DNA of 37,010 nt from the NCBI RefSeq assembly GCF_046541315.1, contig NZ_JBKHDN010000004.1:1-37010 (forward strand). Direction: 5' to 3'. Shown piece after piece: positions 1-7,928 of the stretch. The notes under the pieces are model-generated. The model made no database searches, was not told the DNA's origin, and saw only the letters and a program-made list of their open reading frames with translations. The stretch's first letter is position 1. Each line of letters opens with the position of its first letter. The stretch comes from Lamprobacter sp046541315 (GTDB taxonomy: Bacteria; Pseudomonadota; Gammaproteobacteria; Chromatiales; Chromatiaceae). The translations under genes and the position numbers were made by a program.

Positions 1-407
1 CGATTGGCGGGACGATTGGCGGGACGCGCGAACAGGCCCGCGCGCGTTTCGCCGCCGCCATGGATGACGATTTCAACACCCCCGAGGCGCTCGCGGTGCT
101 GTTCGACCTGGCGCGCGAGATCAACCGCGTGCGCGATTCGGATCGGCAGGCCGCCGCCGAACTCGGCGCCGAATTGCGCCAGCTCGCCGCCGTGCTGGGA
201 CTCTTGGAGCAGGATGCGGAGACCTATCTGCGCGGCGACAGCGCGGACGGTCCGAGCGATGCCGAGATCGAGGCGCTGATCGCCGCGCGCGCCGAGGCGC
301 GACGGGCGCGCGATTTCGCCGCCGCCGATCGCATCCGCGACCAGCTCCAGGCGGCGGGGATTCAGCTCGAGGACGGCGCCGGCGGGACGACCTGGCGCCG
401 CGCCTAG
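1..407 (+). CDS. cysS: Cysteinyl-tRNA synthetase, C-terminal part (partial)
   Basis: This is the 3' end of a gene that starts upstream of the window; the first complete codon is at 3. About 134 residues remain. They contain the motif MDDDFNTPEAL (from 60), which marks the start of the anticodon-recognition helical bundle of CysRS, then helices and a C-terminal segment with AAADRIRDQLQAAGIQLEDG that is characteristic of the family end. The enzyme charges tRNA-Cys with cysteine in the cytoplasm. The HIGH and KMSKS catalytic motifs lie outside the window. A 12-bp sequence is tandemly duplicated at the left edge, giving a repeated IGGT in the protein. The stop at 405-407 lies in a second 12-bp tandem repeat shared with convergent folD. 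Confidence 0.93.
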   Translation, partial: IGGTIGGTREQARARFAAAMDDDFNTPEALAVLFDLAREINRVRDSDRQAAAELGAELRQLAAVLGLLEQDAETYLRGDSADGPSDAEIEALIAARAEARRARDFAAADRIRDQLQAAGIQLEDGAGGTTWRRA

Positions 408-434
408 TGGGGCGCCTAGAGGGGCGCCTAGTGG
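399..434. repeat. Three tandem 12-bp repeats at the cysS/folD junction
   Basis: Units at 399-410, 411-422 and 423-434 follow the pattern GGCGCCTAG(T/A)GG. Because CTAG reads as TAG on both strands and the period is a multiple of three, the array supplies the cysS stop (405-407) and the folD stop (430-428). No classical terminator is seen between the two convergent genes. Confidence 0.7.
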
Positions 435-1312
435 CGCGGCGAGTCAGCGAGCGGTGCGGTCAAGTGGGCAAGGGCCGCCGCCTGCAAGGTGTTTTCGAGC
501 AGGCTGGCGATGGTCATCGGACCCACGCCGCCGGGCACCGGCGTGATCCAGCTCGCCCGCTGTTGCGCGGTCTCGAAGTCGACATCGCCGCACAGCTTGC
601 CGGCCGCGTCCCGGTTCATGCCGACATCGATGACGATGGCGCCGGGCTTGATCCAATCGCCCGGCACCATGCGCTCGCGGCCGATCGCGACCACGAGCAG
701 ATCGGCGGCGCGCGCCTTCTCGGCCAGATCCCGGGTGCGGCTATGGCAGACGCTGATGGTGCAGCGCGCGGCGAGCAGCTCCAATGCCATCGGGCGCCCG
801 ACGATATTCGACTGCCCGATGACGACCGCGTCCAGACCCTCCAGCGCCTGTCCGGTGCGCCCGAGCAGGGTCATCACGCCCTTGGGCGTGCAGGGCCGCA
901 GGACCGGCATGCGCAAGCTCAGCCGCCCGACGTTGTAGGGATGGAAGCCGTCGACGTCCTTGCTCGGCAGGATGCGTTCGATCACCGCCTCGGGATCGAT
1001 CTGCGCCGGCAGCGGCAGCTGTACCAGGATGCCGTGGATGGCGGGATCGGCGTTCAGCCGGTCGACCATCGCCAGCAGTTCGGCCTGCGAGATGCTGGCG
1101 GGCAGCTCGTGCAGCTCGGAATGGAAGCCGACCTCGGCGCAGGCCTTGCTTTTATTGCGCACATAGACCCGCGAGGCCGGGTTGTCGCCCACCAGCACCA
1201 CGGCCAGCCCCGGTGCGGTCTGGCCTGCTCGCAGGCGCTCGGCGACCTTGGCCGCCACCTCGGCGCGGACCTCGGCCGCGATCGCCTTGCCGTCTAGAAT
1301 CTGTGCGCTCAT
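428..1312 (-). CDS. folD: Bifunctional methylenetetrahydrofolate dehydrogenase / methenyl-THF cyclohydrolase FolD
   Basis: FolD interconverts 5,10-methylene-THF, 5,10-methenyl-THF and 10-formyl-THF with NADP in the cytoplasm, feeding purine and formyl-Met synthesis. The start is the ATG at 1312, giving 294 residues (normal for FolD) beginning MSAQILDGKAIA; a longer upstream open frame adds 67 residues with no family similarity. Visible signatures are YVRNKSKACAEVG with the catalytic Lys, the substrate loop PLPAQID, KDVDGFHPYNVGRL, PCTPKGV, the dinucleotide site VVIGQSNIVGRPMA, and the C-terminal ITPVPGGVGPMTIASLLENT. It is convergent with cysS and divergent from the PAS-LuxR gene. Confidence 0.96.
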   Translation of the reverse strand: MSAQILDGKAIAAEVRAEVAAKVAERLRAGQTAPGLAVVLVGDNPASRVYVRNKSKACAEVGFHSELHELPASISQAELLAMVDRLNADPAIHGILVQLPLPAQIDPEAVIERILPSKDVDGFHPYNVGRLSLRMPVLRPCTPKGVMTLLGRTGQALEGLDAVVIGQSNIVGRPMALELLAARCTISVCHSRTRDLAEKARAADLLVVAIGRERMVPGDWIKPGAIVIDVGMNRDAAGKLCGDVDFETAQQRASWITPVPGGVGPMTIASLLENTLQAAALAHLTAPLADSPRH

Positions 1313-1446
1313 TGGGTTCGGTCGGTGTGGAATTTCATCAGTCTCGGTTGGCTTGATTGTACCTTGACCAACCGTGGCTGTCTGGGCGCTTGCTTGACGC
1401 ACGCCGCCCGCCCTCGACGCGCGGCTCGACCGCTGTCGCGCCCAGC

Positions 1447-2241
1447 ATGGATGTTCAAGACATGATCGATCACAAAACGAACCATCGCCAGCCCGATAGC
1501 GAACGCGTCGCATGGACCGGACGGCAGGAGCCTGATCTGCTGTTGCAGGTGCTCGCCGGCATGGAGGATGAAGTCTGGTTTGCCGATCTGCAAGGACGAT
1601 TCACCCTGTTCAATCCAGCGGCGCGGCGGAACTTTGGCCTGGCCTTGGAGCCTCCGGTGAAGATCGAGACGGCGGCGAGCGCTGTCGAGGCGTTCCATCC
1701 CGATGGCACGCCTCGTCCACCGGGTCAGTCGCCAATGCTGCGCTTCTTGCGGGGCGAGGCGATCGACTCCGCCGAGGAGATCCTGCGCCTACCGGCCATC
1801 GGCGAGCTGCGCTACCGACAGTTCCGCCTCTCGTGGGTTCGGGATCGAGCGAGCAAGCCAATCGGTGTGGTAGCGGTGGTGCGCGATATCACCCCGCTCA
1901 AGCCGTTCGCCACCGAGGGCCTCGACTTGTTGCGCCGAACCAAGGGCTTGGTCGATTTGGTCCAGCAAGTGGTGGTAATATCCCGATCCACCGATCAGGA
2001 TGCGTCGCCCAGCCCAGAGGCGATGCAGCTGACTGCCCGACAGTGCGAGATCGTCGGCTTGCTCGCCGAGGGACTCACAGCGCCCGAGATCGCAAGGCGT
2101 CTGTTCATCTCCGTAGAAACGGTCAGAACGCATCACCGTAACCTGTTGCGCAAGCTCGGATTGCACAACAAGGCCGAGCTTATTCGCTACGCCGTCGAGC
2201 ACAAAATGATCAAGGGCAGGAGGAAGGACGATTCACCCTAA
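1447..2241 (+). CDS. PAS domain LuxR-family transcriptional regulator
   Basis: About 264 residues from the ATG at 1447; the ATG at 1462 or a TTG at 1357 are alternative starts and no strong Shine-Dalgarno sequence decides between them. An N-terminal PAS-like domain (roughly residues 25-150, DEVWFADLQGRFTLFNPAARRNFG up to VVAVVRDITPLKP, written here as two separate landmarks) is followed by a linker and a LuxR helix-turn-helix (LTARQCEIVGLLAEGL, then PEIARRLFISVETVRTHH, then LRKLGLHNKAELIRYA). It has no receiver domain, so the neighbouring kinase is unlikely to phosphorylate it directly; a small ligand or redox signal at the PAS is the likely input. Target genes are unknown. A palindrome overlaps its stop codon and lies just before the kinase gene, so autoregulation or regulation of the kinase operon is plausible but unproven. 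Confidence 0.85.
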   Translation: MDVQDMIDHKTNHRQPDSERVAWTGRQEPDLLLQVLAGMEDEVWFADLQGRFTLFNPAARRNFGLALEPPVKIETAASAVEAFHPDGTPRPPGQSPMLRFLRGEAIDSAEEILRLPAIGELRYRQFRLSWVRDRASKPIGVVAVVRDITPLKPFATEGLDLLRRTKGLVDLVQQVVVISRSTDQDASPSPEAMQLTARQCEIVGLLAEGLTAPEIARRLFISVETVRTHHRNLLRKLGLHNKAELIRYAVEHKMIKGRRKDDSP

Positions 2242-2262
2242 TGGGTGATATGAATCACCCAT
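2241..2262. promoter_or_regulatory. Inverted repeat between the LuxR gene and the kinase gene (candidate operator)
   Basis: Perfect 9-bp arms ATGGGTGAT (2241-2249) and ATCACCCAT (2254-2262) flank a 4-base centre. A further half site, TTCACCC, lies at 2232-2238. The right arm is followed by a G-rich, not T-rich, stretch, so a protein-binding operator is a better guess than a terminator. Confidence 0.45.
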
Positions 2263-2298
2263 CCTTGGGGTTGTTGGCCTGTTCGATGCCTATATCCT

Positions 2299-5200
2299 TT
2301 GCATGATGCAGTCAAAATTCGACATGGAAGGCGCACATGCTTGCACATCGTCTCTCGCAGCCAAGGGTACTCGGCTTTGTTTTCAGACACCCTGGGGTGG
2401 CTCTGGAGCGCTCGACTGCGCCGCCAGCTTGCCGCCCGTACCCGGGATCTCGAGCACGCCAACGCGGCACTGCGCGAAAGCGAGGGACGCCTGCGCATCC
2501 TCCTGCAGACCATTCCCGATCTGGTCTGGCTGAAGGATCTCGATGGTCGCTATATGCTGTGCAATCGACGCCTGGAGCAGGCGTTCGGCGCGCCCGCGGC
2601 CGAGATCATCGGCAAGACCGCCGCCGATTTTGTCGAACCCAAGACGGCGGACGATTTTCGCGCCCACCACCAGGCGGTCATCGCCAGCGGCCAGACGACC
2701 ACGAGCGAGGAGCAACTGGTTTTCGCCGACGATGGTCATTCGGCGCTGTTGCAGACCATCAAGGCACCCGTGTATGACGCGCGCGGGCGGATGATCGGCG
2801 TGCTCGGCATCGCGCGCGATATCACGACCCTCAAGCAGGTCGAGCAGGAGCTTCAACAACACCGCCATCATTTACAGGAGCTGGTCGCGGCACGCACCCG
2901 CGCCCTGACCGACGAGCGCCAGCGCCTGGCCAACATTCTTGAGGGCACCCGCGCCGGCACCTGGGAATGGAATGTTCAGACCGGAGAGCTCCGTCTCAAC
3001 GAGCGCTGGGCGGAAATCATCGGCTATCGCCGGGAAGCGCTTGCGCCGGTGGATTTCAACACCTGGCTGCGCTTTGTGCATCCTGACGACTGGCGAGACG
3101 CCAAGACGCTGATCGAGCGCCACCTCGCCCGCGAACTCGATTACTACGAGTGCGAGGTGCGGATGCGCCACCGTGACGAGCGTTGGGTTTGGGTGCTGGT
3201 GCGCGGCAAGCTGGTCTGTCGCGATGCCAAGGATCAACCCCTGTGGGTGGCTGGCACCCACATCGATATCACCCCGTTGAAGGATGTCGAGCAGAAGCTG
3301 ATCCAGGCCAAGGAACAGGCCGAGCAGGCGACGCTGGATAAAAGCCGCTTTCTCGCCAACATGAGCCACGAGATTCGCACCCCGATGAACGCGATCATGG
3401 GGCTGGCGTATCTGCTGGAGCGCCAACAGCTGCCCCAGGAGGCGCAGGAGCTGGCGGCGAAGATCCAGCGCTCCGGCCAGAGTCTGCTGGGGATCATCAA
3501 CGACATCCTGGATCTGTCCAAAATCGAGTCGGGCAAGATCGACCTGGAACAGATTCCCTTCCAGCTCACGGCCGTGCTCGACAATCTGGCGACCATCATG
3601 GCCGCCACCGCCGAACGCAAGGCACTGGAGCTGGTGATTGCCCCGCCGCCGTGCAGCGATTGGCCACTGCTTGGCGATCCGCTGCGGCTGGGGCAGATCT
3701 TGATCAACCTCACCAGCAATGCCATCAAGTTCACCGAGACCGGCCTGGTCGAGGTCCGCATCGAGCCGATCGAGACCAGCGCCACCCAGCTCTGGTTGCG
3801 ATTCGTGGTCAAGGATACCGGCATCGGCATTGCCGAGGCGACCAAGGCGCGGCTGTTTCAGCCGTTTTCCCAGGCGGATGCGTCCACCACGCGCCACTTT
3901 GGCGGTTCCGGGCTGGGGTTGGCGATCTCGCGGCGGCTGGTGGAGCTGATGGGTGGGCGCATGGACCTCAGCAGCCGGGTTGGCGAGGGCAGCACCTTCT
4001 GGTTCGAGCTGCCGTTCGAGCGGCTGATCCAGGATACGCCGTCGATGCGTCCAGCGGTGCCCATGCAGGTTTTGGTGGTCGAGGACGAGCCGAGCGTGCG
4101 CGCTGGATTGTTGGCGACCGTCGCCGCCCTGGGGTGGTCGGGACGCGCCACGGATTCGGGCGCGGTGGCGCTCCAGCAGCTGTTGGACGACCCCAGCTTG
4201 CAAGGGCCGCAGGCCGTGGTGCTATTCGACTGGCAGGACGCGGGTGCCGAGGCGCAAGCCACCGCGCGGGCCATTCACGCCGCGCTGCCCGCTGCGCGCT
4301 GGCCGTTGCTGATGGTGCTGACGGCCGAGCCGGTCAACCAGGTTCGGGCAGGTTTGGACGCGAGCCTGGTCGAGGCGGTGCTCGGCAAACCCTTGACGCC
4401 ATCGCCGCTGTACGACGCGGTGGTGCGGGCGCGCAACTGCCGCCTGGGCGAGCCGGTCGCGCCAGCGCCGCCGGTTGGGCAAACGCGGCGGCTGGTCGGT
4501 GTGCGTCTGCTGATTGTCGATGACAGCGAGATCAACCGCGAGGTGGCGCGCCAGATCTTGGCCAAGGAGGGGGCGCAGGTGTGTCTGGCGAACGATGGCC
4601 AGCAGGCGCTCGACTGGTTGTTGGCCCATCCGCGGACGATCGATCTGGTGTTGATGGATGTGCAGATGCCGGTGATGGACGGCCACGAGGCGACCCGCCG
4701 GATGCGCCAGGATCAGCGCCTGGCGCATCTGCCGGTGATTGCACTCACCGCTGGCGCCATGCGCGCCCAGGAGATCGAGGCGGAGCAGGCGGGGATGGAT
4801 GCCTTCCTCTCCAAGCCGTTCGCGGTCGAGGAGGCGGTCACGATGATTCTGCGCCTGACAGGCGAGCACCGCAGTGACGCCGTGACCGGCCCAGTGGCGG
4901 CGCCCCCACCCGCCGCATCGATCCCCAGCGCCGAGCATCCGCCCGGGCTGGCGCTTGATCGGGCGCTGGCGATCTGGAAAGACGCTGAGATCTATCAGCG
5001 CTATCTGCGCCGGTTCATGCTAGAATATCGAGATATCGGGACGCGGATTCACGCCGCCAGCGCCGAGGAGGCCGGACGACTCGCGCACAAGCTCAAGGCC
5101 GCGGCGGGCAATCTCGGCATTGATCAGGTTGCCGACTGTGCCGCCAAGCTCGAACAGGTCAGCGCCATTCCTGAGGCAACCGAGCAGCTGGAAACGGCGG

Positions 5201-5526
5201 CACTGGACTTGCAGCGAGCGCTCGAGATCGCGCTGACCTCGATTGCCGATTACGCCGCCGAACCCCCTGCCGTCGCCCCGGCAGCGATCCCCCAGGTTCA
5301 AGAGCGGCCCGATCTCGCGCCCTTGATCCGCGCCGCCGCCAACGCCTTTCGCGATTTCGATCCGATTGGTGCCGAGGAACCCCTGAATCAGCTCGCCCGG
5401 CATCTGCCGGTCGCACAGCTCACGGCCCTGCAGGAGGCTGTCGAACGACTCGATGCCGCCGCCGGCGACGTGGCGCTAAGGGCACTGGCCAATCGGCTTC
5501 AGATCGATCTGGAGGATGGGGCATGA
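2299..5526 (+). CDS. Hybrid sensor histidine kinase (PAS-PAS-HisKA-HATPase-REC-REC-HPt)
   Basis: Autophosphorylating hybrid kinase of 1075 residues if counted from the TTG at 2299. Order: short N-terminus and coiled coil (LRRQLAARTRDLEHANAALR), PAS 1 (about 60-175), coiled coil, PAS 2 with PAC (about 210-335), HisKA with phospho-acceptor His357 (FLANMSHEIRTPMN), HATPase (N box NLTSNAIKFTETG, G boxes DTGIGI and GGSGLGLAIS, to about 580), receiver 1 (from 589, Asp644 in VLFDWQD, Lys in LGKPLTP), receiver 2 (from 735, Asp787 in LMDVQMPVMDG), and an HPt domain with His930 (LAHKLKAAAGNLG) plus a helical C-terminal tail. No transmembrane helix or periplasmic sensor is encoded, although the coiled coil after WLWSARLRRQ normally follows a membrane helix in this family. 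The start is uncertain: the best ribosome site (GGAAGG 2326-2331, ATG 2337) is in another frame. The stop overlaps the next gene's start by 4 bases. Confidence 0.88.
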   Translation: MHDAVKIRHGRRTCLHIVSRSQGYSALFSDTLGWLWSARLRRQLAARTRDLEHANAALRESEGRLRILLQTIPDLVWLKDLDGRYMLCNRRLEQAFGAPAAEIIGKTAADFVEPKTADDFRAHHQAVIASGQTTTSEEQLVFADDGHSALLQTIKAPVYDARGRMIGVLGIARDITTLKQVEQELQQHRHHLQELVAARTRALTDERQRLANILEGTRAGTWEWNVQTGELRLNERWAEIIGYRREALAPVDFNTWLRFVHPDDWRDAKTLIERHLARELDYYECEVRMRHRDERWVWVLVRGKLVCRDAKDQPLWVAGTHIDITPLKDVEQKLIQAKEQAEQATLDKSRFLANMSHEIRTPMNAIMGLAYLLERQQLPQEAQELAAKIQRSGQSLLGIINDILDLSKIESGKIDLEQIPFQLTAVLDNLATIMAATAERKALELVIAPPPCSDWPLLGDPLRLGQILINLTSNAIKFTETGLVEVRIEPIETSATQLWLRFVVKDTGIGIAEATKARLFQPFSQADASTTRHFGGSGLGLAISRRLVELMGGRMDLSSRVGEGSTFWFELPFERLIQDTPSMRPAVPMQVLVVEDEPSVRAGLLATVAALGWSGRATDSGAVALQQLLDDPSLQGPQAVVLFDWQDAGAEAQATARAIHAALPAARWPLLMVLTAEPVNQVRAGLDASLVEAVLGKPLTPSPLYDAVVRARNCRLGEPVAPAPPVGQTRRLVGVRLLIVDDSEINREVARQILAKEGAQVCLANDGQQALDWLLAHPRTIDLVLMDVQMPVMDGHEATRRMRQDQRLAHLPVIALTAGAMRAQEIEAEQAGMDAFLSKPFAVEEAVTMILRLTGEHRSDAVTGPVAAPPPAASIPSAEHPPGLALDRALAIWKDAEIYQRYLRRFMLEYRDIGTRIHAASAEEAGRLAHKLKAAAGNLGIDQVADCAAKLEQVSAIPEATEQLETAALDLQRALEIALTSIADYAAEPPAVAPAAIPQVQERPDLAPLIRAAANAFRDFDPIGAEEPLNQLARHLPVAQLTALQEAVERLDAAAGDVALRALANRLQIDLEDGA

Positions 5527-6560
5527 ACCAACCGGCAACATCGATTCTGATCGTCGACGATGAACCGCAAAGTCTCGCCGCCATGCGTCAGATCCTCGGC
5601 GATCATTATCGGCTGCTGTTCGCGCACAATGGCCACGAGGCGCTAACAGCAATCGAGCGCTGCCATCCCGCACTGATTCTGCTCGATATCCGGATGCCCG
5701 ATCTGGATGGCTATAGCGTCTGCCGGCGGCTGATGCGCGATCCGGAAACCGAGTCGATACCGGTGATTTTCGTCACTGGCATGTCCGATGTGGGCAACGA
5801 GGAAGAGGGCTTTGCGGCGGGGGCAGTGGATTACATTGTCAAGCCGCTCTCGCCATCAATCGTCAGGGCGCGCGTCAAGACCCATCTGTCGCTGGTGAAA
5901 TCCTCGCTGTTGAAACAGAGCTATTGCGACGCGCTTTCCATGCTTGGCGTTGCCGGTCATTACAATGACACCGATACCGGCATGCATATCTGGCGCATGG
6001 CCAACTATACCAAGGCGCTGGCGGCGGCCTGTGGCTGGACATCGGAAGACTGCGAGCGACTGGAACAGGCCGCGCCCATGCACGACATGGGTAAGATCGG
6101 CATTCCCAGCGAGATTTTGCGTAAGCCCGCCAAGCTCGATGCGGCGGAGTGGGCGATCATGCAGTCCCACACCCGCATTGGCTATGAAATCCTCTCCCAA
6201 AGCCAGGCGCCGGTGTTTCGCCTCGCCGCCGAAATCGCGCTACGTCACCACGAACGCTGGGATGGCAGTGGTTATCCCGATGGTCTGGCGGGCACGGCGA
6301 TTCCCGAATCCGCGCGCATCGTGGCACTGGCAGATGTCTTCGATGCGCTGACCATGCACCGCCCCTACAAAGACGCCTGGCCGGTCGAGCAGGCGCTGGA
6401 GGCACTCTCCGCTGGCAGTGGCAGTCATTTCGAGCCACGCCTGGTCGAGCGATTCGAGCGGATTTTGCCGCAGATTCTTGAGATCAAGGCCGGCTGGGAC
6501 GCACAAGAAGACCAGGACGAACCCGTAGGCGTTCCGACCTCCCTTGGTATTTGCCCTTAA
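5523..6560 (+). CDS. Response regulator with HD-GYP c-di-GMP phosphodiesterase domain (RpfG type)
   Basis: Encodes 345 residues. An N-terminal receiver (ILIVDDEP; phospho-acceptor Asp55 in LLDIRMPDLDG; Lys in YIVKPL) is joined to an HD-GYP domain: HD pair at 187-188 (APMHDMGKIGIP), HHERWDGSGYP at 242-252 with the intact GYP, and ADVFDALTMHRPYK. All metal-ligand and GYP residues are present, so hydrolysis of cyclic di-GMP is expected, controlled by phosphorylation. It overlaps the hybrid kinase gene by ATGA, which makes that kinase the likely partner. The last residues (VGVPTSLGICP) are read from an inserted element at 6524-6627. Removing the element would restore a reading ending KPTAALF with a TAA at 6656-6658. 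Confidence 0.93.
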   Translation: MNQPATSILIVDDEPQSLAAMRQILGDHYRLLFAHNGHEALTAIERCHPALILLDIRMPDLDGYSVCRRLMRDPETESIPVIFVTGMSDVGNEEEGFAAGAVDYIVKPLSPSIVRARVKTHLSLVKSSLLKQSYCDALSMLGVAGHYNDTDTGMHIWRMANYTKALAAACGWTSEDCERLEQAAPMHDMGKIGIPSEILRKPAKLDAAEWAIMQSHTRIGYEILSQSQAPVFRLAAEIALRHHERWDGSGYPDGLAGTAIPESARIVALADVFDALTMHRPYKDAWPVEQALEALSAGSGSHFEPRLVERFERILPQILEIKAGWDAQEDQDEPVGVPTSLGICP

Positions 6561-6627
6561 ACTGGCGTCAGGCACTGATTCGTTGTTCTGGTGAGCCGAT
6601 TCTTGAAAGGGGGTCGGAACGCCTACG
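6524..6627. mobile_element. MITE-like element, 104 bp, with target site duplication
   Basis: Terminal inverted repeats CGTAGGCGTTCCGACC (6524-6539) and its exact reverse complement (6612-6627) match over 16 bp, and the pairing continues imperfectly for about 6 more. The 6-bp sequence CGAACC flanks it directly on both sides (6518-6523 and 6628-6633), as expected of a target duplication. It carries no ORF of its own and would need a transposase supplied in trans. It is inserted in the 3' end of the HD-GYP gene and replaces its last codons and stop. No second copy was seen in this window. Confidence 0.82.
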
Positions 6628-6694
6628 CGAACCCAAACCCACGGCTGCATTATTTTAATCAACGATAGGCGATGACTTCTTGAGAACAGCCAAA

Positions 6695-7918
6695 ATGATC
6701 GCGAGTGAATATCTGGTCCGAAAAACGCTTTTCTTGTTGCTGACGGCCTTGGTTGCCGGTGTCTTCCTGGGCGGCCTGTTTGCGGTGGCCTGGTTCCGCG
6801 ATTGGCTGTTCGCGGCCGCCTTGTTCATCGCCAGTCTTGTCTGTTTCGCGCTGCTCGCCCGAGGCTGGCAACGGTATCGCAAGACCTGCCGGCAGCTTGA
6901 TCATTCGCAGCAACAACAGACGCTGACTCAAGATGCCCAGGCCCATCAGGTCCAGGTCTCCCAGGACGCTTATCAACGCCTGATGGCTTCGATGCAGGAA
7001 GTGCTCCCGCTTTGGCAACGGATCATCACGGGCGGACGCGAGGAGATGGAAACAGCGGTGGCCGATTTATCCGCCCGCTTTGATGCCATCGCCGAGCAAA
7101 TGCAGGTCACGCTGAACGCCGGCGATCAGTCCTCGCTGCACAAGCGTGAACAGGCCTTGAAGGACGTGACCCAAGCCGCCGTGCAAACCTTTAACGAGCT
7201 TTGGACATCCCTCGATGACTCGGCACGGCGCGATGCCCAAACCTTGGAGATCATCAAAAGTCTCTCCGAGCAAAATGGCCAATTAGCGCATTTTTCAGAC
7301 CAGGTGCAGGATATTGCTGACCAAATCAACCTGGTGGCCCTGAATGCAACCATCGAGGCGGCTCATGCCGGCGAGGCCGGTCGCGGTTTTACCGTGGTCG
7401 CCAACGAGGTGCGGACGCTCGCCAAGCATTCCTCGACGACCGGCAAGGAGATCAAAACCCTGGTGACCAAGATCAATCATCAGGTGGATCAGGTGGTGAG
7501 CCAGACCGAAGACAATGTCGAAGCCTCGCGTGACGCCCGTGAAAACAATCAGGACAGTATCGGCAAAACCCTGGGCAATATCAATCAGCGCATCGAGTCG
7601 ATTTCCGAGGATGCCCAGATCCTGCTGCGCTTGAAGAAAGACATCGAGGAACAGGTGTCCGATGTCATCGTCAAGCTCCAGTTTCAGGATCATTTGAGCC
7701 AGATCCTGACCCACTTCACCGATGCCTTGCGGGATTTGGAGGAGGTCGTGGGTTACAGCTCCTTTGAGCAAAGGGAAGCGCTGATGGAGGCGGCCAGCCA
7801 GTTGATGCGACGAATGCGGGATCGCGCCAGCACCGATTTTGAGCGCAGCATCCTGTCGGGTCAAACCTACACCCGTTCTCATGAAAAAGAAAACTCCAGT
7901 GAATTAACGTTCTTCTGA
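6695..7918 (+). CDS. Receptor-like methyl-accepting chemotaxis protein with C-terminal CheZ-like segment
   Basis: Start chosen at ATG 6695 (GAGAA 8 bases upstream); a TTG at 6680 would add 5 residues. The protein has 407 residues. Two membrane helices (about 11-33 and 38-57) are separated by only a few residues (FRDW), so there is no periplasmic sensor and no obvious HAMP. A cytoplasmic coiled coil leads to an MCP signalling tip (about 205-240, ADQINLVALNATIEAAHAGE). After the returning coiled coil comes LQFQDHLSQILTHFTDAL (Asp332, Gln336), which resembles the CheZ catalytic helix (FQDLTGQVI) in spacing and flanking residues. It is the first gene of the che-type operon, and no cheZ occurs in the cluster. 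Inference: an array component that may dephosphorylate CheY-P. The phosphatase reading is unproven; the MCP call is firm. Confidence 0.88.
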   Translation: MIASEYLVRKTLFLLLTALVAGVFLGGLFAVAWFRDWLFAAALFIASLVCFALLARGWQRYRKTCRQLDHSQQQQTLTQDAQAHQVQVSQDAYQRLMASMQEVLPLWQRIITGGREEMETAVADLSARFDAIAEQMQVTLNAGDQSSLHKREQALKDVTQAAVQTFNELWTSLDDSARRDAQTLEIIKSLSEQNGQLAHFSDQVQDIADQINLVALNATIEAAHAGEAGRGFTVVANEVRTLAKHSSTTGKEIKTLVTKINHQVDQVVSQTEDNVEASRDARENNQDSIGKTLGNINQRIESISEDAQILLRLKKDIEEQVSDVIVKLQFQDHLSQILTHFTDALRDLEEVVGYSSFEQREALMEAASQLMRRMRDRASTDFERSILSGQTYTRSHEKENSSELTFF

Positions 7919-7928
7919 GGTAATGAAG

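Noticed and set aside
407..1297. A 296-codon plus-strand open frame opposite folD
   Set aside because: FolD on the minus strand has all family motifs; this frame has none.
2872..4203. A 443-codon minus-strand open frame inside the hybrid kinase
   Set aside because: Gln/Arg-rich shadow of PAS, HisKA and HATPase coding sequence.
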